Under the pieces are notes generated by a model. It searched no databases. It worked only from the letters and a program-made list of their open reading frames with translations, and had not been told where the DNA came from. Positions 22,286 to 30,842 of a stretch of DNA of 64,000 bases are shown here, one piece after another. The stretch comes from an uncultured Collinsella sp. (GTDB lineage Bacteria; Actinomycetota; Coriobacteriia; Coriobacteriales; Coriobacteriaceae). Within the stretch, counting starts at the first letter, position 1, and each line of letters starts with the position of its first letter. The position numbers and the translations under genes were made by a program. Location of the stretch: positions 30,260 through 94,259 of the forward strand of contig UQHS01000008.1 of assembly GCA_900540845.1 (NCBI GenBank), written 5' to 3'.

Positions 22286-22759
22286 ATGCCGCGTCGTGCA
22301 GCTAAGAATCACCGCCGCGAGGTTCAGCCTGATGCTGTTTACAACAACCGCCTCGTGACGCAGCTCATCAACAAGGTTCTTCTTGACGGCAAGAAGGCCA
22401 CTGCTGAGCGCATCGTGTACACCGCCTTCGAGATGGTCGCCGAGAAGACCGGTGAGGACGCCCTCGCCGTCTTCAAGAAGGCCATGGACAACATCAAGCC
22501 TACGCTCGAGGTCAAGCCCAAGCGCGTCGGTGGCGCTACCTACCAGGTCCCCATGGAGGTCAACGCCCGTCGTTCCACCCAGCTGGGCATCCGCTGGATG
22601 GTCAACTTCTCCCGCGCCCGCAAGGAGAAGACTATGGCCGAGCGTCTCGCCGCCGAGATCATCGACGCCTCCAACGGTGTTGGTGCTTCCGTGAAGAAGC
22701 GCGAGGACGTCTTCAAGATGGCCGAGGCCAACCGCGCGTTCTCTCACTACCGCTGGTAA
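22286..22759 (+). CDS. rpsG: 30S ribosomal protein S7
   Basis: 157 residues, starting PRRAAKNHRREVQPD. It binds the 3' major domain of 16S rRNA and starts head assembly; in E. coli it is the translational repressor of this operon. The S7 fold motifs RRSTQLGIRWMV and SRARKEKTMAERLA are present. The ATG at 22286 has GAGGAG upstream. It lies 44 bases after rpsL and 21 before fusA. Confidence 0.97.
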   Translation: MPRRAAKNHRREVQPDAVYNNRLVTQLINKVLLDGKKATAERIVYTAFEMVAEKTGEDALAVFKKAMDNIKPTLEVKPKRVGGATYQVPMEVNARRSTQLGIRWMVNFSRARKEKTMAERLAAEIIDASNGVGASVKKREDVFKMAEANRAFSHYRW

Positions 22760-22780
22760 TCTCAAGGAAGGAACTGACTC

Positions 22781-24886
22781 ATGGCTAAGCCCAAGTACAA
22801 GCTTTCCGAGACTCGTAACATCGGCATCATGGCTCACATCGATGCCGGTAAGACCACCACTACCGAGCGCATCCTGTACTACACCGGCAAGAAGCACAAG
22901 ATCGGTGAGACCCATGAGGGCGCTGCCACCATGGACTGGATGGTTCAGGAGCAGGAGCGCGGCGTTACCATTCAGTCCGCCGCAACCACGTGCTTCTGGC
23001 CCAAGGACGGTAAGAGCTACCGCGTCCAGATCATCGACACCCCCGGCCACGTTGACTTCACCGCTGAGGTTGAGCGCTCTCTGCGCGTTCTCGACGGTGC
23101 CGTCGCCGTGTTCGACGCCGTTGCCGGCGTTCAGCCGCAGTCTGAGACCGTGTGGCGTCAGGCTCGCAACTTCAACGTCCCCCGCATCGCGTTCATCAAC
23201 AAGTATGACCGCGTGGGCGCTGACTTCTTCCACGCCATCGACACCATGAAGGAGCGCCTGAACGCCAACGCCGTTGCCATCCAGGTCCCCATGGGCGCCG
23301 AGGACAACTTCTGGGGCGTCATCGACCTCGTCACCATGACTGCTTGGGACTTCAAGCCGGATGACAAGGGCATGACCTACCCCGAGGCCATGGACGAGAT
23401 CCCGGCCGAGTTTGCCGACGTCGCCGCCGAGAAGCGCGCTGAGCTGCTCGACGCCGCCGCCTCCTACGACGACGACCTCATGATGATGGTCCTCGAGGAC
23501 GAGGAGATCCCGGTGGACATGCTCAAGGCCGCTATCCGCAAGGGTACGCTCGCCAACGAGCTCAACCCTGTTCTCGTGGGCTCCGCCTACAAGAACAAGG
23601 GCGTCCAGGAGCTGCTCGACGCTGTCGTCGACTACCTGCCTTCCCCGCTCGACGTCCCCGCTGTCGAGGGCATCAACCCCAAGACCGGCGAGACCGAGAC
23701 CCGCGAGGCTTCCGCCGATGAGCCCTTCGCTGCTCTGGCCTTCAAGATCGCTACCGACCCGTTTGTCGGTAAGCTCTCCTTCTTCCGCGTGTACTCCGGT
23801 CGCGTCGACGCTGGTTCCTACGTGGTCAACGCCACCAACGGCAACCGCGAGCGCTTCGGCCGCATCCTCGAGATGAACGCGAACGACCGTGTCGATGTTG
23901 ACGGCGCTTCCGCCGGCGACATCCTCGCCGCCGTGGGCCTCAAGAACACCACTACCGGTGACACCCTGTGCCAGGAGGGCAAGGAGATCATCCTCGAGCA
24001 GATCGAGTTCGCCAAGCCCGTTATCGACATCGCCATCGAGCCCAAGACCAAGGCCGAGCAGGACAAGATGTCCATCGCTCTGACCAAGCTCGCCGAGGAG
24101 GACCCGACCTTCCAGGTGTCCACCAACCACGAGACCGGCCAGACCATCATCGCCGGCATGGGCGAGCTGCACCTCGAGATCATCGTCGACCGTCTGCTCC
24201 GCGAGTTCAAGGTCGAGGCTAACGTCGGTAAGCCGCAGGTCGCCTACCGCGAGGCTCCTGGTCACGACGTCGAGAAGGCTGAGGGCAAGTTCGTCCGTCA
24301 GTCCGGCGGCCGCGGTCAGTACGGCCACGCCGTCATCAAGCTCGAGAAGATGGAAGAGGGCTTTGGCTACGAGTTCGTCAACGCCATCGTCGGCGGTGTC
24401 GTTCCCAAGGAGTACATCCCGTCCATCGACAAGGGCATTCAGGAGGCGCTGAACACCGGCGTCATCTCCGGCTATCCGGTCGTCGACGTCAAGGTCACCC
24501 TGTTTGACGGTTCCTACCACGAGGTCGACTCCTCTGAGGCTGCGTTCAAGATCGCCGGCTCCATGGCCATCAAGGACGCTCTCAAGAAGTCCGACCCGAT
24601 CCTCCTCGAGCCCTGCATGGCCGTTGAGGTCGAGACCCCCGAGCAGTACATGGGCGACGTCATGGGCAACCTGTCCGGCCGTCGCGGTAAGATCGAGGGC
24701 ATGGACGACCGTGCTGGCAGCAAGATCATCCGCGCTAAGGTTCCGCTGGGTGAGATGTTCGGTTACGCTACCGACCTTCGCTCCCAGACCCAGGGCCGCG
24801 CTTCTTACACCATGCAGTTCGACTCCTATGAGCCGGCTCCCAAGTCCATCGTGGACGAGGTCATGGCCAAGAACGGTACCAACTAA
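22781..24886 (+). CDS. fusA: Elongation factor G
   Basis: 701-residue translocase GTPase. The GTPase motifs are AHIDAGKTTTTE (P-loop, near residue 18), RGVTIQSAATT (switch I), DTPGHVDF (G3) and NKYDRVGAD (G4; NKYD rather than the usual NKMD). Domains II-V follow at normal length, with GELHLEIIVDRL and the domain IV loop GGRGQYGH. Single copy in the window; no tuf gene follows, unlike in many genomes. Gap to rpsJ is 64 bases. Confidence 0.97.
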   Translation: MAKPKYKLSETRNIGIMAHIDAGKTTTTERILYYTGKKHKIGETHEGAATMDWMVQEQERGVTIQSAATTCFWPKDGKSYRVQIIDTPGHVDFTAEVERSLRVLDGAVAVFDAVAGVQPQSETVWRQARNFNVPRIAFINKYDRVGADFFHAIDTMKERLNANAVAIQVPMGAEDNFWGVIDLVTMTAWDFKPDDKGMTYPEAMDEIPAEFADVAAEKRAELLDAAASYDDDLMMMVLEDEEIPVDMLKAAIRKGTLANELNPVLVGSAYKNKGVQELLDAVVDYLPSPLDVPAVEGINPKTGETETREASADEPFAALAFKIATDPFVGKLSFFRVYSGRVDAGSYVVNATNGNRERFGRILEMNANDRVDVDGASAGDILAAVGLKNTTTGDTLCQEGKEIILEQIEFAKPVIDIAIEPKTKAEQDKMSIALTKLAEEDPTFQVSTNHETGQTIIAGMGELHLEIIVDRLLREFKVEANVGKPQVAYREAPGHDVEKAEGKFVRQSGGRGQYGHAVIKLEKMEEGFGYEFVNAIVGGVVPKEYIPSIDKGIQEALNTGVISGYPVVDVKVTLFDGSYHEVDSSEAAFKIAGSMAIKDALKKSDPILLEPCMAVEVETPEQYMGDVMGNLSGRRGKIEGMDDRAGSKIIRAKVPLGEMFGYATDLRSQTQGRASYTMQFDSYEPAPKSIVDEVMAKNGTN

Positions 24887-24950
24887 GGTCCCTCGCTCGT
24901 ACATGTAACACCGCGAGGGTGCCCTCGCTCATCCATTGTTGGAGGTAAAG

Positions 24951-25259
24951 TTGTCCAGCCAGAAGATCAGGATCCGCCTGAAGGGCTATGATCACGAGGT
25001 CGTTGATCAGTCCGCCAAGCTCATCGTCGAGACCGCCCAGAAGACCGGCGCTCGCGTTTCCGGCCCCATTCCGCTGCCGACCGAGCGCAACCTGTACACG
25101 GTCATCCGTTCGCCCCACGTGAACAAGGACTCCCGTGAGCAGTTCGAGATGCGCACTCACAAGCGCCTCATCGACATCCTCGACCCGACCCCTGGCACCG
25201 TCGATTCCCTCATGCGTCTCGACCTGCCTGCCGGCGTTGACATCGAGATCAAGCTCTAA
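24951..25259 (+). CDS. rpsJ: 30S ribosomal protein S10
   Basis: 102 residues, SSQKIRIRLKGYDHEVVDQS. It is both a head protein of the 30S subunit and the NusE antitermination factor. The TTG at 24951 is four bases after GGAGGT and gives the normal S10 length. It is normally the first gene of the S10 operon, directly before rplC; here it closes the str operon and is cut off from rplC by about 17.9 kb of other genes, with a terminator right behind it. Confidence 0.96.
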   Translation: MSSQKIRIRLKGYDHEVVDQSAKLIVETAQKTGARVSGPIPLPTERNLYTVIRSPHVNKDSREQFEMRTHKRLIDILDPTPGTVDSLMRLDLPAGVDIEIKL

Positions 25260-25301
25260 GGTTCGCCTTTTTCGCTTGATGCGCGTCTAGCGTTTACGTA
25301 T

Positions 25302-25334
25302 ATGGCCGTCACTCGTATGGGTGGCGGCCATTTT
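25302..25334 (+). terminator. Terminator after rpsJ
   Basis: Stem ATGGCCGTCAC (25302-25312) with GTGGCGGCCAT (25321-25331), one G-U pair, 8-nt loop, followed by a T-run. It separates the str-rpsJ transcript from the following transporter gene. Confidence 0.8.
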
Positions 25335-25405
25335 CTACAATTCTTAGAGTCGGTGGAAGATGTATCGCCCTTTGAGGGGCTTAGTTCGATAGGGAAGAGG
25401 ACCGT

Positions 25406-26557
25406 ATGGTCGATTGGATTATGACGAGGGCCAATGGGGACCGCACCAAGGTCGGGGCGCTCGTTGGCGTTGTGTGCATTACGCTCAACGTGCTGCTCTG
25501 TTTGGGAAAGGGCCTGGTTGGCGTGATGTCAGGTTCTGTCTCCATCGTTGCCGATGCCCTCAACAACTTGAGCGACGCAAGCTCCAACATCGTCAGCGTC
25601 TTGGGGTTTAAGCTGGCAAGCCGCCCGGCAGACCCCGAGCACCCCTATGGGCATGGCCGCTTTGAGTATCTTTCGGGCCTCGTGGTCGCGGTTCTCGTTC
25701 TCATGATCGGCGTCGAGCTCGTCAAATCTTCGGTGGATAAAATCATCCATCCCGCTGATGTCGAGTTTTCTCTCGCGCTCGTTGGCGTGCTCCTTGGCTC
25801 CATGGGGATCAAGCAGTGGATGGCCCATCTCAATCGCGCGCTCGGAGAACGTATCAACTCTGAGACGCTTCTTGCCACGGCGCAGGACTCGAAGAACGAT
25901 GTCCTCGCTACGGGTGCCGTTCTCGCGTGTGCGATCGTCGCGCGAGTGACGGGCGTGAACCTGGATGCCTGGGCGGGCCTTGCGGTTGGCCTATATATCG
26001 GCTGGAGTGGCGTTGAGCTCATCCGTGACACCGTGAGCCCGCTGCTTGGCCAGGCGCCCGACCCCGCGCTCGTTTCGCATATCCGGTCAAAGATCATGAG
26101 CTATCCGGGCGTTTTGGGAACTCACGACCTGATGGTGCACGACTACGGCCCCGGCCGCCAGTTTGCCAGCGCGCACGTCGAGATGGCAGCCGAGACCGAC
26201 CCGCTCGAAAGCCATGACACACTCGATAACATCGAGCAGGCGTTTAAGGATGATGACGGCCTGATCGTCACACTTCACTACGACCCCATCGTCACGAACG
26301 ACCCGCACGTTGTCGACATGCGCAATAGGATTGATGCCATGGCAAAGAGCTTGGATCGGGATGCGAGCATCCACGACCTGCGCTGTGTTCCAGGCCCCAC
26401 GCATACCAATGTCATATTCGACTGCCTGCATCCCGCAGAGTGTGCCCTTTCACCTGCGGAGTTCAAGCGCAAGCTTGCGTCCCTGGTTGTCGAGGCGTAC
26501 CCCGACGCCGTTCCCAAGATCACCATGGACGAGGATTACGTGAGCGCCGAGCAGTAG
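25406..26557 (+). CDS. Cation diffusion facilitator family transporter
   Basis: 383 residues, six membrane helices in the first 210 and a cytoplasmic C-terminal domain. CDF signatures are SIVADALNNLSDASSN in helix 2 and HPYGHGRFEYLSG after it. The metal site reads D-x3-N in helix 2 and D-x3-D in helix 5 (QDSKNDVL). The histidine found in zinc-type CDFs is absent, which is closer to manganese-type members; metal choice is inference. The C-terminal region is longer than the usual CDF cytoplasmic domain and contains a second ferredoxin-like stretch (SIHDLRCVPGPTHTNVIFD). Monocistronic between two terminators. Confidence 0.9.
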   Translation: MVDWIMTRANGDRTKVGALVGVVCITLNVLLCLGKGLVGVMSGSVSIVADALNNLSDASSNIVSVLGFKLASRPADPEHPYGHGRFEYLSGLVVAVLVLMIGVELVKSSVDKIIHPADVEFSLALVGVLLGSMGIKQWMAHLNRALGERINSETLLATAQDSKNDVLATGAVLACAIVARVTGVNLDAWAGLAVGLYIGWSGVELIRDTVSPLLGQAPDPALVSHIRSKIMSYPGVLGTHDLMVHDYGPGRQFASAHVEMAAETDPLESHDTLDNIEQAFKDDDGLIVTLHYDPIVTNDPHVVDMRNRIDAMAKSLDRDASIHDLRCVPGPTHTNVIFDCLHPAECALSPAEFKRKLASLVVEAYPDAVPKITMDEDYVSAEQ

Positions 26558-26586
26558 CCATATCATCACGAAGCAAGCGGTAACGA

Positions 26587-26615
26587 AAAGCGCCCTCTCG
26601 CTGAGAGGGCGCTTT
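26587..26615. terminator. Bidirectional terminator between the CDF and glutaredoxin genes
   Basis: A perfect 13-bp stem AAAGCGCCCTCTC/GAGAGGGCGCTTT with a 3-nt loop; T-rich on both strands, so it can end the CDF gene (plus) and the minus-strand genes coming from the right. Confidence 0.85.
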
Positions 26616-26644
26616 GTGCATAGGGTCGTTCGAATGTGGCGGAG

Positions 26645-26757
26645 CGAGTGCGGTGGCTCGAGTGCGGCTTGCGCATGCGGCATTTCAAGTGCGGCGACGG
26701 GAGTGCGGCGACGGGAGTGCGACGACGCAAGTGCGGCTTGCGCATGCAACGGCGTGA
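26645..26757. repeat. Degenerate GAGTGCGGCGACGG repeat tract
   Basis: Units of 14 bp (26687, 26701, 26715) are flanked by two longer units that share an 18-bp identical AGTGCGGCTTGCGCATGC. The tract is non-coding and lies between the terminator and the end of the glutaredoxin-like gene. Confidence 0.7.
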
Positions 26758-26774
26758 GTACATTCGTCGGGTGA

Positions 26775-27017
26775 TTAGAGGTTCTTTTGCATCCAGGCGA
26801 TGATGTCGTTCGATTCGTAGAGCGGCTTGCCGTCTATGAACAGACAGGGCACCTGTCGCTTGCCTCCAACGCGCACGAGGGTTTCCAGCGCCTCCGGATC
26901 CCGCGAGATGTCCTTGAGCGGGATCTCGATGTTGCTGCGGTCAAGATAGTTCAAAACCTTGATGCAGAAGGGGCAGGTGGGTCGTATGTAGAGTGCCAGG
27001 TCGTGGTCGGTCGCCAT
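26775..27017 (-). CDS. Glutaredoxin-like protein
   Basis: 80 residues with the thioredoxin-fold active site TCPFC (C15, C18), cis-proline VPCLFID and a glutaredoxin C-terminal helix (LYESNDIIAWMQ). It resembles the N-terminal domain of glutathione S-transferases and small GrxC/NrdH-like proteins. The ATG at 27017 has AAGGAG upstream. It is the last gene of a minus-strand run from 30374. A redox role is inferred from the fold; whether it works with glutathione or thioredoxin reductase cannot be told. Confidence 0.88.
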   Translation of the reverse strand: MATDHDLALYIRPTCPFCIKVLNYLDRSNIEIPLKDISRDPEALETLVRVGGKRQVPCLFIDGKPLYESNDIIAWMQKNL

Positions 27018-27076
27018 GTCGGTCTCCTTGCCTAGATATGCTGTCTAACGAATAGCTTATACCCAATTGCGAGGGG

Positions 27077-27604
27077 TCATGAACGAACGGAGCCCTTTCC
27101 GTTGGGGACACGCCGCCCCGCCTTGCCGGAGATGTAGTCGAGGTCGATAGCCCAAACGGCGGTCGCGGGCATCTCCCACTCGATGGCGGCGCCGATCTTG
27201 TCGCGATGCTCAGGGCAATACTTGAGGCACAGCTCGGCGAGCGCCCGACGCACGAGCGCAGGCTCCTCGACGCGTCGCACGGTGCCCGTGGCAATCACAC
27301 TGGCATACCGTGTGGTGAAGAATCCGGGCTCGCCGTTTTCCTCAATGTAGACGGGCTCCATGTCCATTGCGACGGTCACGCAGACACGCGGGTCACGCTC
27401 CCAGTTTGTGGTCTTCTGACCGCCCGCGGTGCCCGTGTGGATGAGCAGGGTATCGTCATCGAGGACATACGAGAGGGGAGTGGCGTAGGGGTGCCCGTCC
27501 TCATCGACGGTGGCGACGACGCAGTACTCGCCCAGGCGCAGGATGTCGCGGGCCTCGTCTTCGCTGATAGCGCGCTTGGGCAGTTGTGTCATAGGCTGAT
27601 GCAT
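27077..27604 (-). CDS. Pyridoxamine 5'-phosphate oxidase (PPOX) family flavoprotein, NimA-like
   Basis: 175 residues with the split-barrel FMN-binding fold: RDILRLGEYCVVATVDEDGHPYATPLSYV at the start in two blocks, then LLIHTGTAGGQK and VCVTVAMD. Family members bind FMN or F420 and include nitroimidazole reductases, so resistance to 5-nitroimidazoles is possible but not shown. The ATG at 27604 follows AAAGGATC; an upstream in-frame ATG at 27637 lacks a site. It lies 59 bases before the glutaredoxin-like gene on the same strand. Confidence 0.85.
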   Translation of the reverse strand: MHQPMTQLPKRAISEDEARDILRLGEYCVVATVDEDGHPYATPLSYVLDDDTLLIHTGTAGGQKTTNWERDPRVCVTVAMDMEPVYIEENGEPGFFTTRYASVIATGTVRRVEEPALVRRALAELCLKYCPEHRDKIGAAIEWEMPATAVWAIDLDYISGKAGRRVPNGKGSVRS

Positions 27605-27713
27605 GGGAGATCCTTTCGATAGAACGTATGGGTTCAAGGGTTGCGGTCGTGGTCGGTTGGGGGACGAGGCCGTATGCCTGCCAGAAAAACCTCAGCCGTT
27701 GGTCAGAAGCGCG

Positions 27714-28271
27714 TTATGCGGGTCGCTCGGCGTTTGGGCTGAGGTCGGGCCGCACGAGGTCGCGCCGCATGATGAGGACATCGCACTTGCCCTCAGGATA
27801 GAGAACATCCACGGACTGCGTGCGAACGGGTGTGAGCCCGCATTTCTCCATCACGCGGTGCGACTGGGCGTTGTCGAGGAAGTGGTCGGCATAGATGGCA
27901 CGGGCGCCCAGGGAGTCCCGAGCGTGCTCGATGAGGCGTTCAAGGGCCTCGGCGGCATAGCCACAGCCCCAATACGGGACGCCTATCCAGTACCCGACGG
28001 AGTACTCGTTATCCGCTTCGAGGTAATCGCAGGCATCGCGCGTCAAGAGGCCAATCGCTCCGATGAGCTCTCCGCTGCCCAGCAGCGTGATGGCATATTG
28101 TTCCGGGCCGCGCAGGACGTTGCGCAGGATGTCGAGGCTCTGCTCCTCGCTCTCATGCGGAGGCCACCCGGCGGCGGTGCCCACGCGCGGGTCGCGAGCG
28201 AGGGCGTAGAGCGCCGGGGCGTCTGTGTCGAGCCAGGGACGCAGGACGAGGCGTGTGGTGAGGAGCTCCAT
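27714..28271 (-). CDS. RimJ/RimL-type GNAT acetyltransferase
   Basis: 185 residues. MELLTTRLVLRPW at the start is the hallmark of the RimJ/RimL-like branch. The acetyl-CoA site is visible as YWIGVPYWGCGYAAEALERL, with the N-S-x-x-x-x-E-K-x-G-L block (AQSHRVMEKCGL) behind it. The ATG at 28271 follows GGAAAGG; longer frames upstream are low-complexity. Targets of such enzymes range from protein N-termini to antibiotics and cannot be predicted. Same strand as its neighbours, 55 bases after the methyltransferase. Confidence 0.85.
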   Translation of the reverse strand: MELLTTRLVLRPWLDTDAPALYALARDPRVGTAAGWPPHESEEQSLDILRNVLRGPEQYAITLLGSGELIGAIGLLTRDACDYLEADNEYSVGYWIGVPYWGCGYAAEALERLIEHARDSLGARAIYADHFLDNAQSHRVMEKCGLTPVRTQSVDVLYPEGKCDVLIMRRDLVRPDLSPNAERPA

Positions 28272-28326
28272 GGGTCGTGCCTTTCCGAGTTGGGACGTGG
28301 GCAGCAGTGGGCCGCGAGAAAAACGT

Positions 28327-29235
28327 CTAGCGCATTTTGCGGGCGACGATGGTGAACATGAGGGGGATGTGGGGAAGCCCCGCTGGCATGCGCCACGACT
28401 CGTCTTCGGAGTGGAATTCGAGCATGGGGAGCGACTGCCACTCCGCCACCTCATCTTCGCAGAGGGCCTCAATCGAAAGGCCGGCTGCGGTGAGCGCCTC
28501 GACGATTTCCTGGAAGTCGTGCGTCCAGTTGTGATTTTTGGTGTGGGCGAGCTTCTGTGCCACATGATCGTTGTTGGGGTCGGTCACATAGGTGACGTCC
28601 ATGTCGTAGGAGCTGAGCGAACCCGACTTGTAGTCGCCGATGACCTCGGTGCCGGCAAAACCGAGCGCGGCGAGAAGCGGATGGTCGTCTCGAATCATGA
28701 AGACCCCGCCGGGGGCGAGCAGCCTCTCAATGGAGTGGGCCCATTCGGTGAGCTCAGGCAGCCAGGTGATAGTCCCGGCGCTCGTGACTATCGCGTTGAA
28801 CGTGCCAAGGTGCGCCTCGAGCTCGGGGACATCGGCGGCGAAACGTGCGTCCCCCTCGACATACGTGACGGCGACGCCCGCCTTATTCGCAAGGTCACGT
28901 GCGTGTGCGAGCGCAGTGGGAGAGAAGTCGAGCCCCCAAGTCTCGCCAGCGCCCAAGCGCGGCCAGCAGAGGGTGTCGGTGCCAATGTGGCACTGGAGGT
29001 GCAGGAGCTTGAGGTCCGCGAGAGAGCCGTTTGGCAGATGGGGTCGTAGCGCCTCGAGGTCGCGCTGGGCAACACCGGTGATGGCGGTGGGGTCGGTGAC
29101 AAGCTGGCTCAGGTCGCCGTAGCCACCGTTGGCATGCACCTCGGCGCGATCGTTCCAGCTGGAACGGTTGTCTAAAATCGCCGAAGCGGTATTTTGCGCG
29201 CTCATGCATGAATCGGGACTTAGTGTAGGTGCCAT
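28327..29235 (-). CDS. Class I SAM-dependent methyltransferase
   Basis: 302 residues. The SAM-binding motif I is LLHLQCHIGTDTLCW, with GLDFSPTALAHAR as motif II, VTYVEGDARF as motif III and LLAPGGVFMIRDDHP as the post-strand-5 loop. The C-terminal lid is rich in acidic and aromatic residues (EDEVAEWQSLPMLEF). The ATG at 29235 follows GGAGA; an ATG at 29205 is an alternative. Substrate unknown; small-molecule methylation is most likely by comparison with relatives. Confidence 0.85.
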   Translation of the reverse strand: MAPTLSPDSCMSAQNTASAILDNRSSWNDRAEVHANGGYGDLSQLVTDPTAITGVAQRDLEALRPHLPNGSLADLKLLHLQCHIGTDTLCWPRLGAGETWGLDFSPTALAHARDLANKAGVAVTYVEGDARFAADVPELEAHLGTFNAIVTSAGTITWLPELTEWAHSIERLLAPGGVFMIRDDHPLLAALGFAGTEVIGDYKSGSLSSYDMDVTYVTDPNNDHVAQKLAHTKNHNWTHDFQEIVEALTAAGLSIEALCEDEVAEWQSLPMLEFHSEDESWRMPAGLPHIPLMFTIVARKMR

Positions 29236-29324
29236 CAATGTTCTCCATGTTCCTATACGGTTGAGCCGAGCTGACGTTTACAGTGCCTTCGGTCCGCATC
29301 ATCAGCGTCAAGAATAGCTTACTT

Positions 29325-30374
29325 TCAGCAAATTTCTGACGCTCGTGAGGCGGACTGGGAGGCATCAGGAGGGCTTGCGTTGTCGTGGCTCCACCCTCTG
29401 ATCAGTGCGATTCGAAGATCGTTCTGGGCAGACTGAAACTCACGCGCGGTAGGGAGGTCGATGTGCAAAAAAGCGGCAATGGAATTCATGGCGCGATGGA
29501 ATTCAAGTTGCTGCGCAAAGTGCAACCCGGTGATTGTTCTCAGCGAAATGCCCAGCATTCCAAGGATTGCGGAACGATCGGCGTCGTGGGAGCGCCGCTT
29601 GAGTTTGGAGTGCTCATCGCCGTCATACTCGATACCGACGTTTTTGTTTGGAGCGAAGATATCAATTTCAAGGTGGTTTGAGCTGGTCACCGGCTTGAGC
29701 TCTCTGGGAATAGCGATGCGATGATTAAGCTCGATATGACGATATCCGAGTCCGCCTTTGGATTTGGGCAGGACGATCGCAAGCGCAAGTGCCGTTTCCA
29801 TGGGGGACCGCGAGCCGTCTCGCACGAATGCGAGCGCATGCCTCGCGCGTTTGGCGCCAGGAATGTGGGGGTGGGCATCGAGTGCGGCGTGAATGCGCCT
29901 GGTGTTTGTGAAGGGGCGGCGATCGCGATAGCCGGCTTTGGGCTCGGACGGATCGAGTTCGTATCGTCCGCAAAGCTCGTAGCCGTATTTGATGAGCTCG
30001 AGCGGCTCCATCCATGTTGCGGCTTGGATGAAGCTGAGTGCTCCACCAACGGCGAACAGGCCGGGAGCTATATGTATGAGCTCTTCGGAACTGCGCAAGA
30101 TTGTAAGTACGTGGCACTTGAAGTGGGTGGAGCTTGTGCGGTCCTGGGGTGCTGGGACGACGATGTCAATCCGTGCGTCGTCTTTGAGGGGTACGCCGGA
30201 ATTTTTGAGACAGGTTCGAATTCGAGCCGCGATGTTTCTCGCATGCGTCCCCGACTGCGAGATTCCATATGGGTCGATGGGGCTGGTCAGCGCGCTGCGG
30301 GCGACGGCTTGACGATCGCGGGCGTGAAGCACGAGATAGGCGGTCTTGTGTGAAAGAACGACGGGTGTATCCAT
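29325..30374 (-). CDS. Putative PD-(D/E)XK (DUF559-like) nuclease-fold protein
   Basis: 349 residues. The C-terminal part (SPMETALALAIVLP, then LEIDIF and VGIEYDGDEH) has the E...D...ExD spacing and the EYDG signature of DUF559/Vsr-like endonuclease folds. The N-terminal part (VLSHKTAYLVLHA, then a winged-helix-like stretch with VPLKDDARIDIVVP) resembles proteins often labelled AbiEi-like antitoxins, which are numerous in Coriobacteriia. The ATG at 30374 follows GGAGGGAG. No toxin partner is adjacent. It may be a lone nuclease or a regulator; function unknown. Confidence 0.65.
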   Translation of the reverse strand: MDTPVVLSHKTAYLVLHARDRQAVARSALTSPIDPYGISQSGTHARNIAARIRTCLKNSGVPLKDDARIDIVVPAPQDRTSSTHFKCHVLTILRSSEELIHIAPGLFAVGGALSFIQAATWMEPLELIKYGYELCGRYELDPSEPKAGYRDRRPFTNTRRIHAALDAHPHIPGAKRARHALAFVRDGSRSPMETALALAIVLPKSKGGLGYRHIELNHRIAIPRELKPVTSSNHLEIDIFAPNKNVGIEYDGDEHSKLKRRSHDADRSAILGMLGISLRTITGLHFAQQLEFHRAMNSIAAFLHIDLPTAREFQSAQNDLRIALIRGWSHDNASPPDASQSASRASEIC

Positions 30375-30661
30375 GGGCTCCCTCCGGGTTCGCGATGCCA
30401 TCAAGCGGGTGAAGAATAGGATACCCAGCTGTTGGTGAACGTATCAGGTGTCCTGTTGCGCGTGACGGGTGCGTTCCCTGGATCGAACTTCGACCACTTG
30501 CCCACACAGATGCCTCACTGCACATGACGGGCACACGCCCGTGGCTGCCAAAAAACGGCGACGGCTACAAAACGTCTACTGCTGTCAAAAAGTCCGCCTC
30601 ACAAGCGTCGATATTTCCTAACTGGAGCGTTTCACATTGCGCTGGTGAGGCGGACTGCGGC

Positions 30662-30718
30662 GGGATGGGCGAGCTGCAACGGGATGGGCGGGCTGCAACG
30701 GGATGGGCATCCCGCAAA
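30662..30718. repeat. 19-bp tandem repeat
   Basis: Three units at 30662, 30681 and 30700, each starting GGGATGGGC; the first two differ at one base, the third has a diverged second half. Confidence 0.75.
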
Positions 30719-30723
30719 GCCGC

Positions 30724-30761
30724 AAAAAGCGCCGCTGACCGTCATGTGGTCAGCGGCGCTT
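30724..30761 (-). terminator. Terminator of purL
   Basis: A perfect 13-bp stem (30728-30740 with 30748-30760), 7-nt loop, and a T-run on the minus strand (AAAAA at 30724-30728), 82 bases past the purL stop. Confidence 0.85.
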
Positions 30762-30842
30762 CTCTATCATGGGTGCCAATTACTCCCGACGCCAGCACCA
30801 GGTGGAAAAGGCTGGCAGAGGTTGGCCGAGGCTGGGCGGAGG

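Larger units (their letters stand above)
30375..30842. other. Intergenic region between the nuclease-fold gene and purL
   Basis: A 468-bp gap. It should contain the promoter of the minus-strand nuclease-fold gene (no clear -35/-10 seen). It also holds a 19-bp tandem repeat (30662-30718) and the purL terminator. No gene is supported. Confidence 0.6.

Noticed and set aside
24887..24950. Missing tuf as a deletion within the window
   Set aside because: The fusA-rpsJ gap is short and clean; tuf is probably elsewhere in the genome, as in other lineages, so a loss cannot be claimed.
26645..26757. CRISPR array
   Set aside because: Units are 14 bp and contiguous with no unique spacers of regular length, and no cas gene is present.
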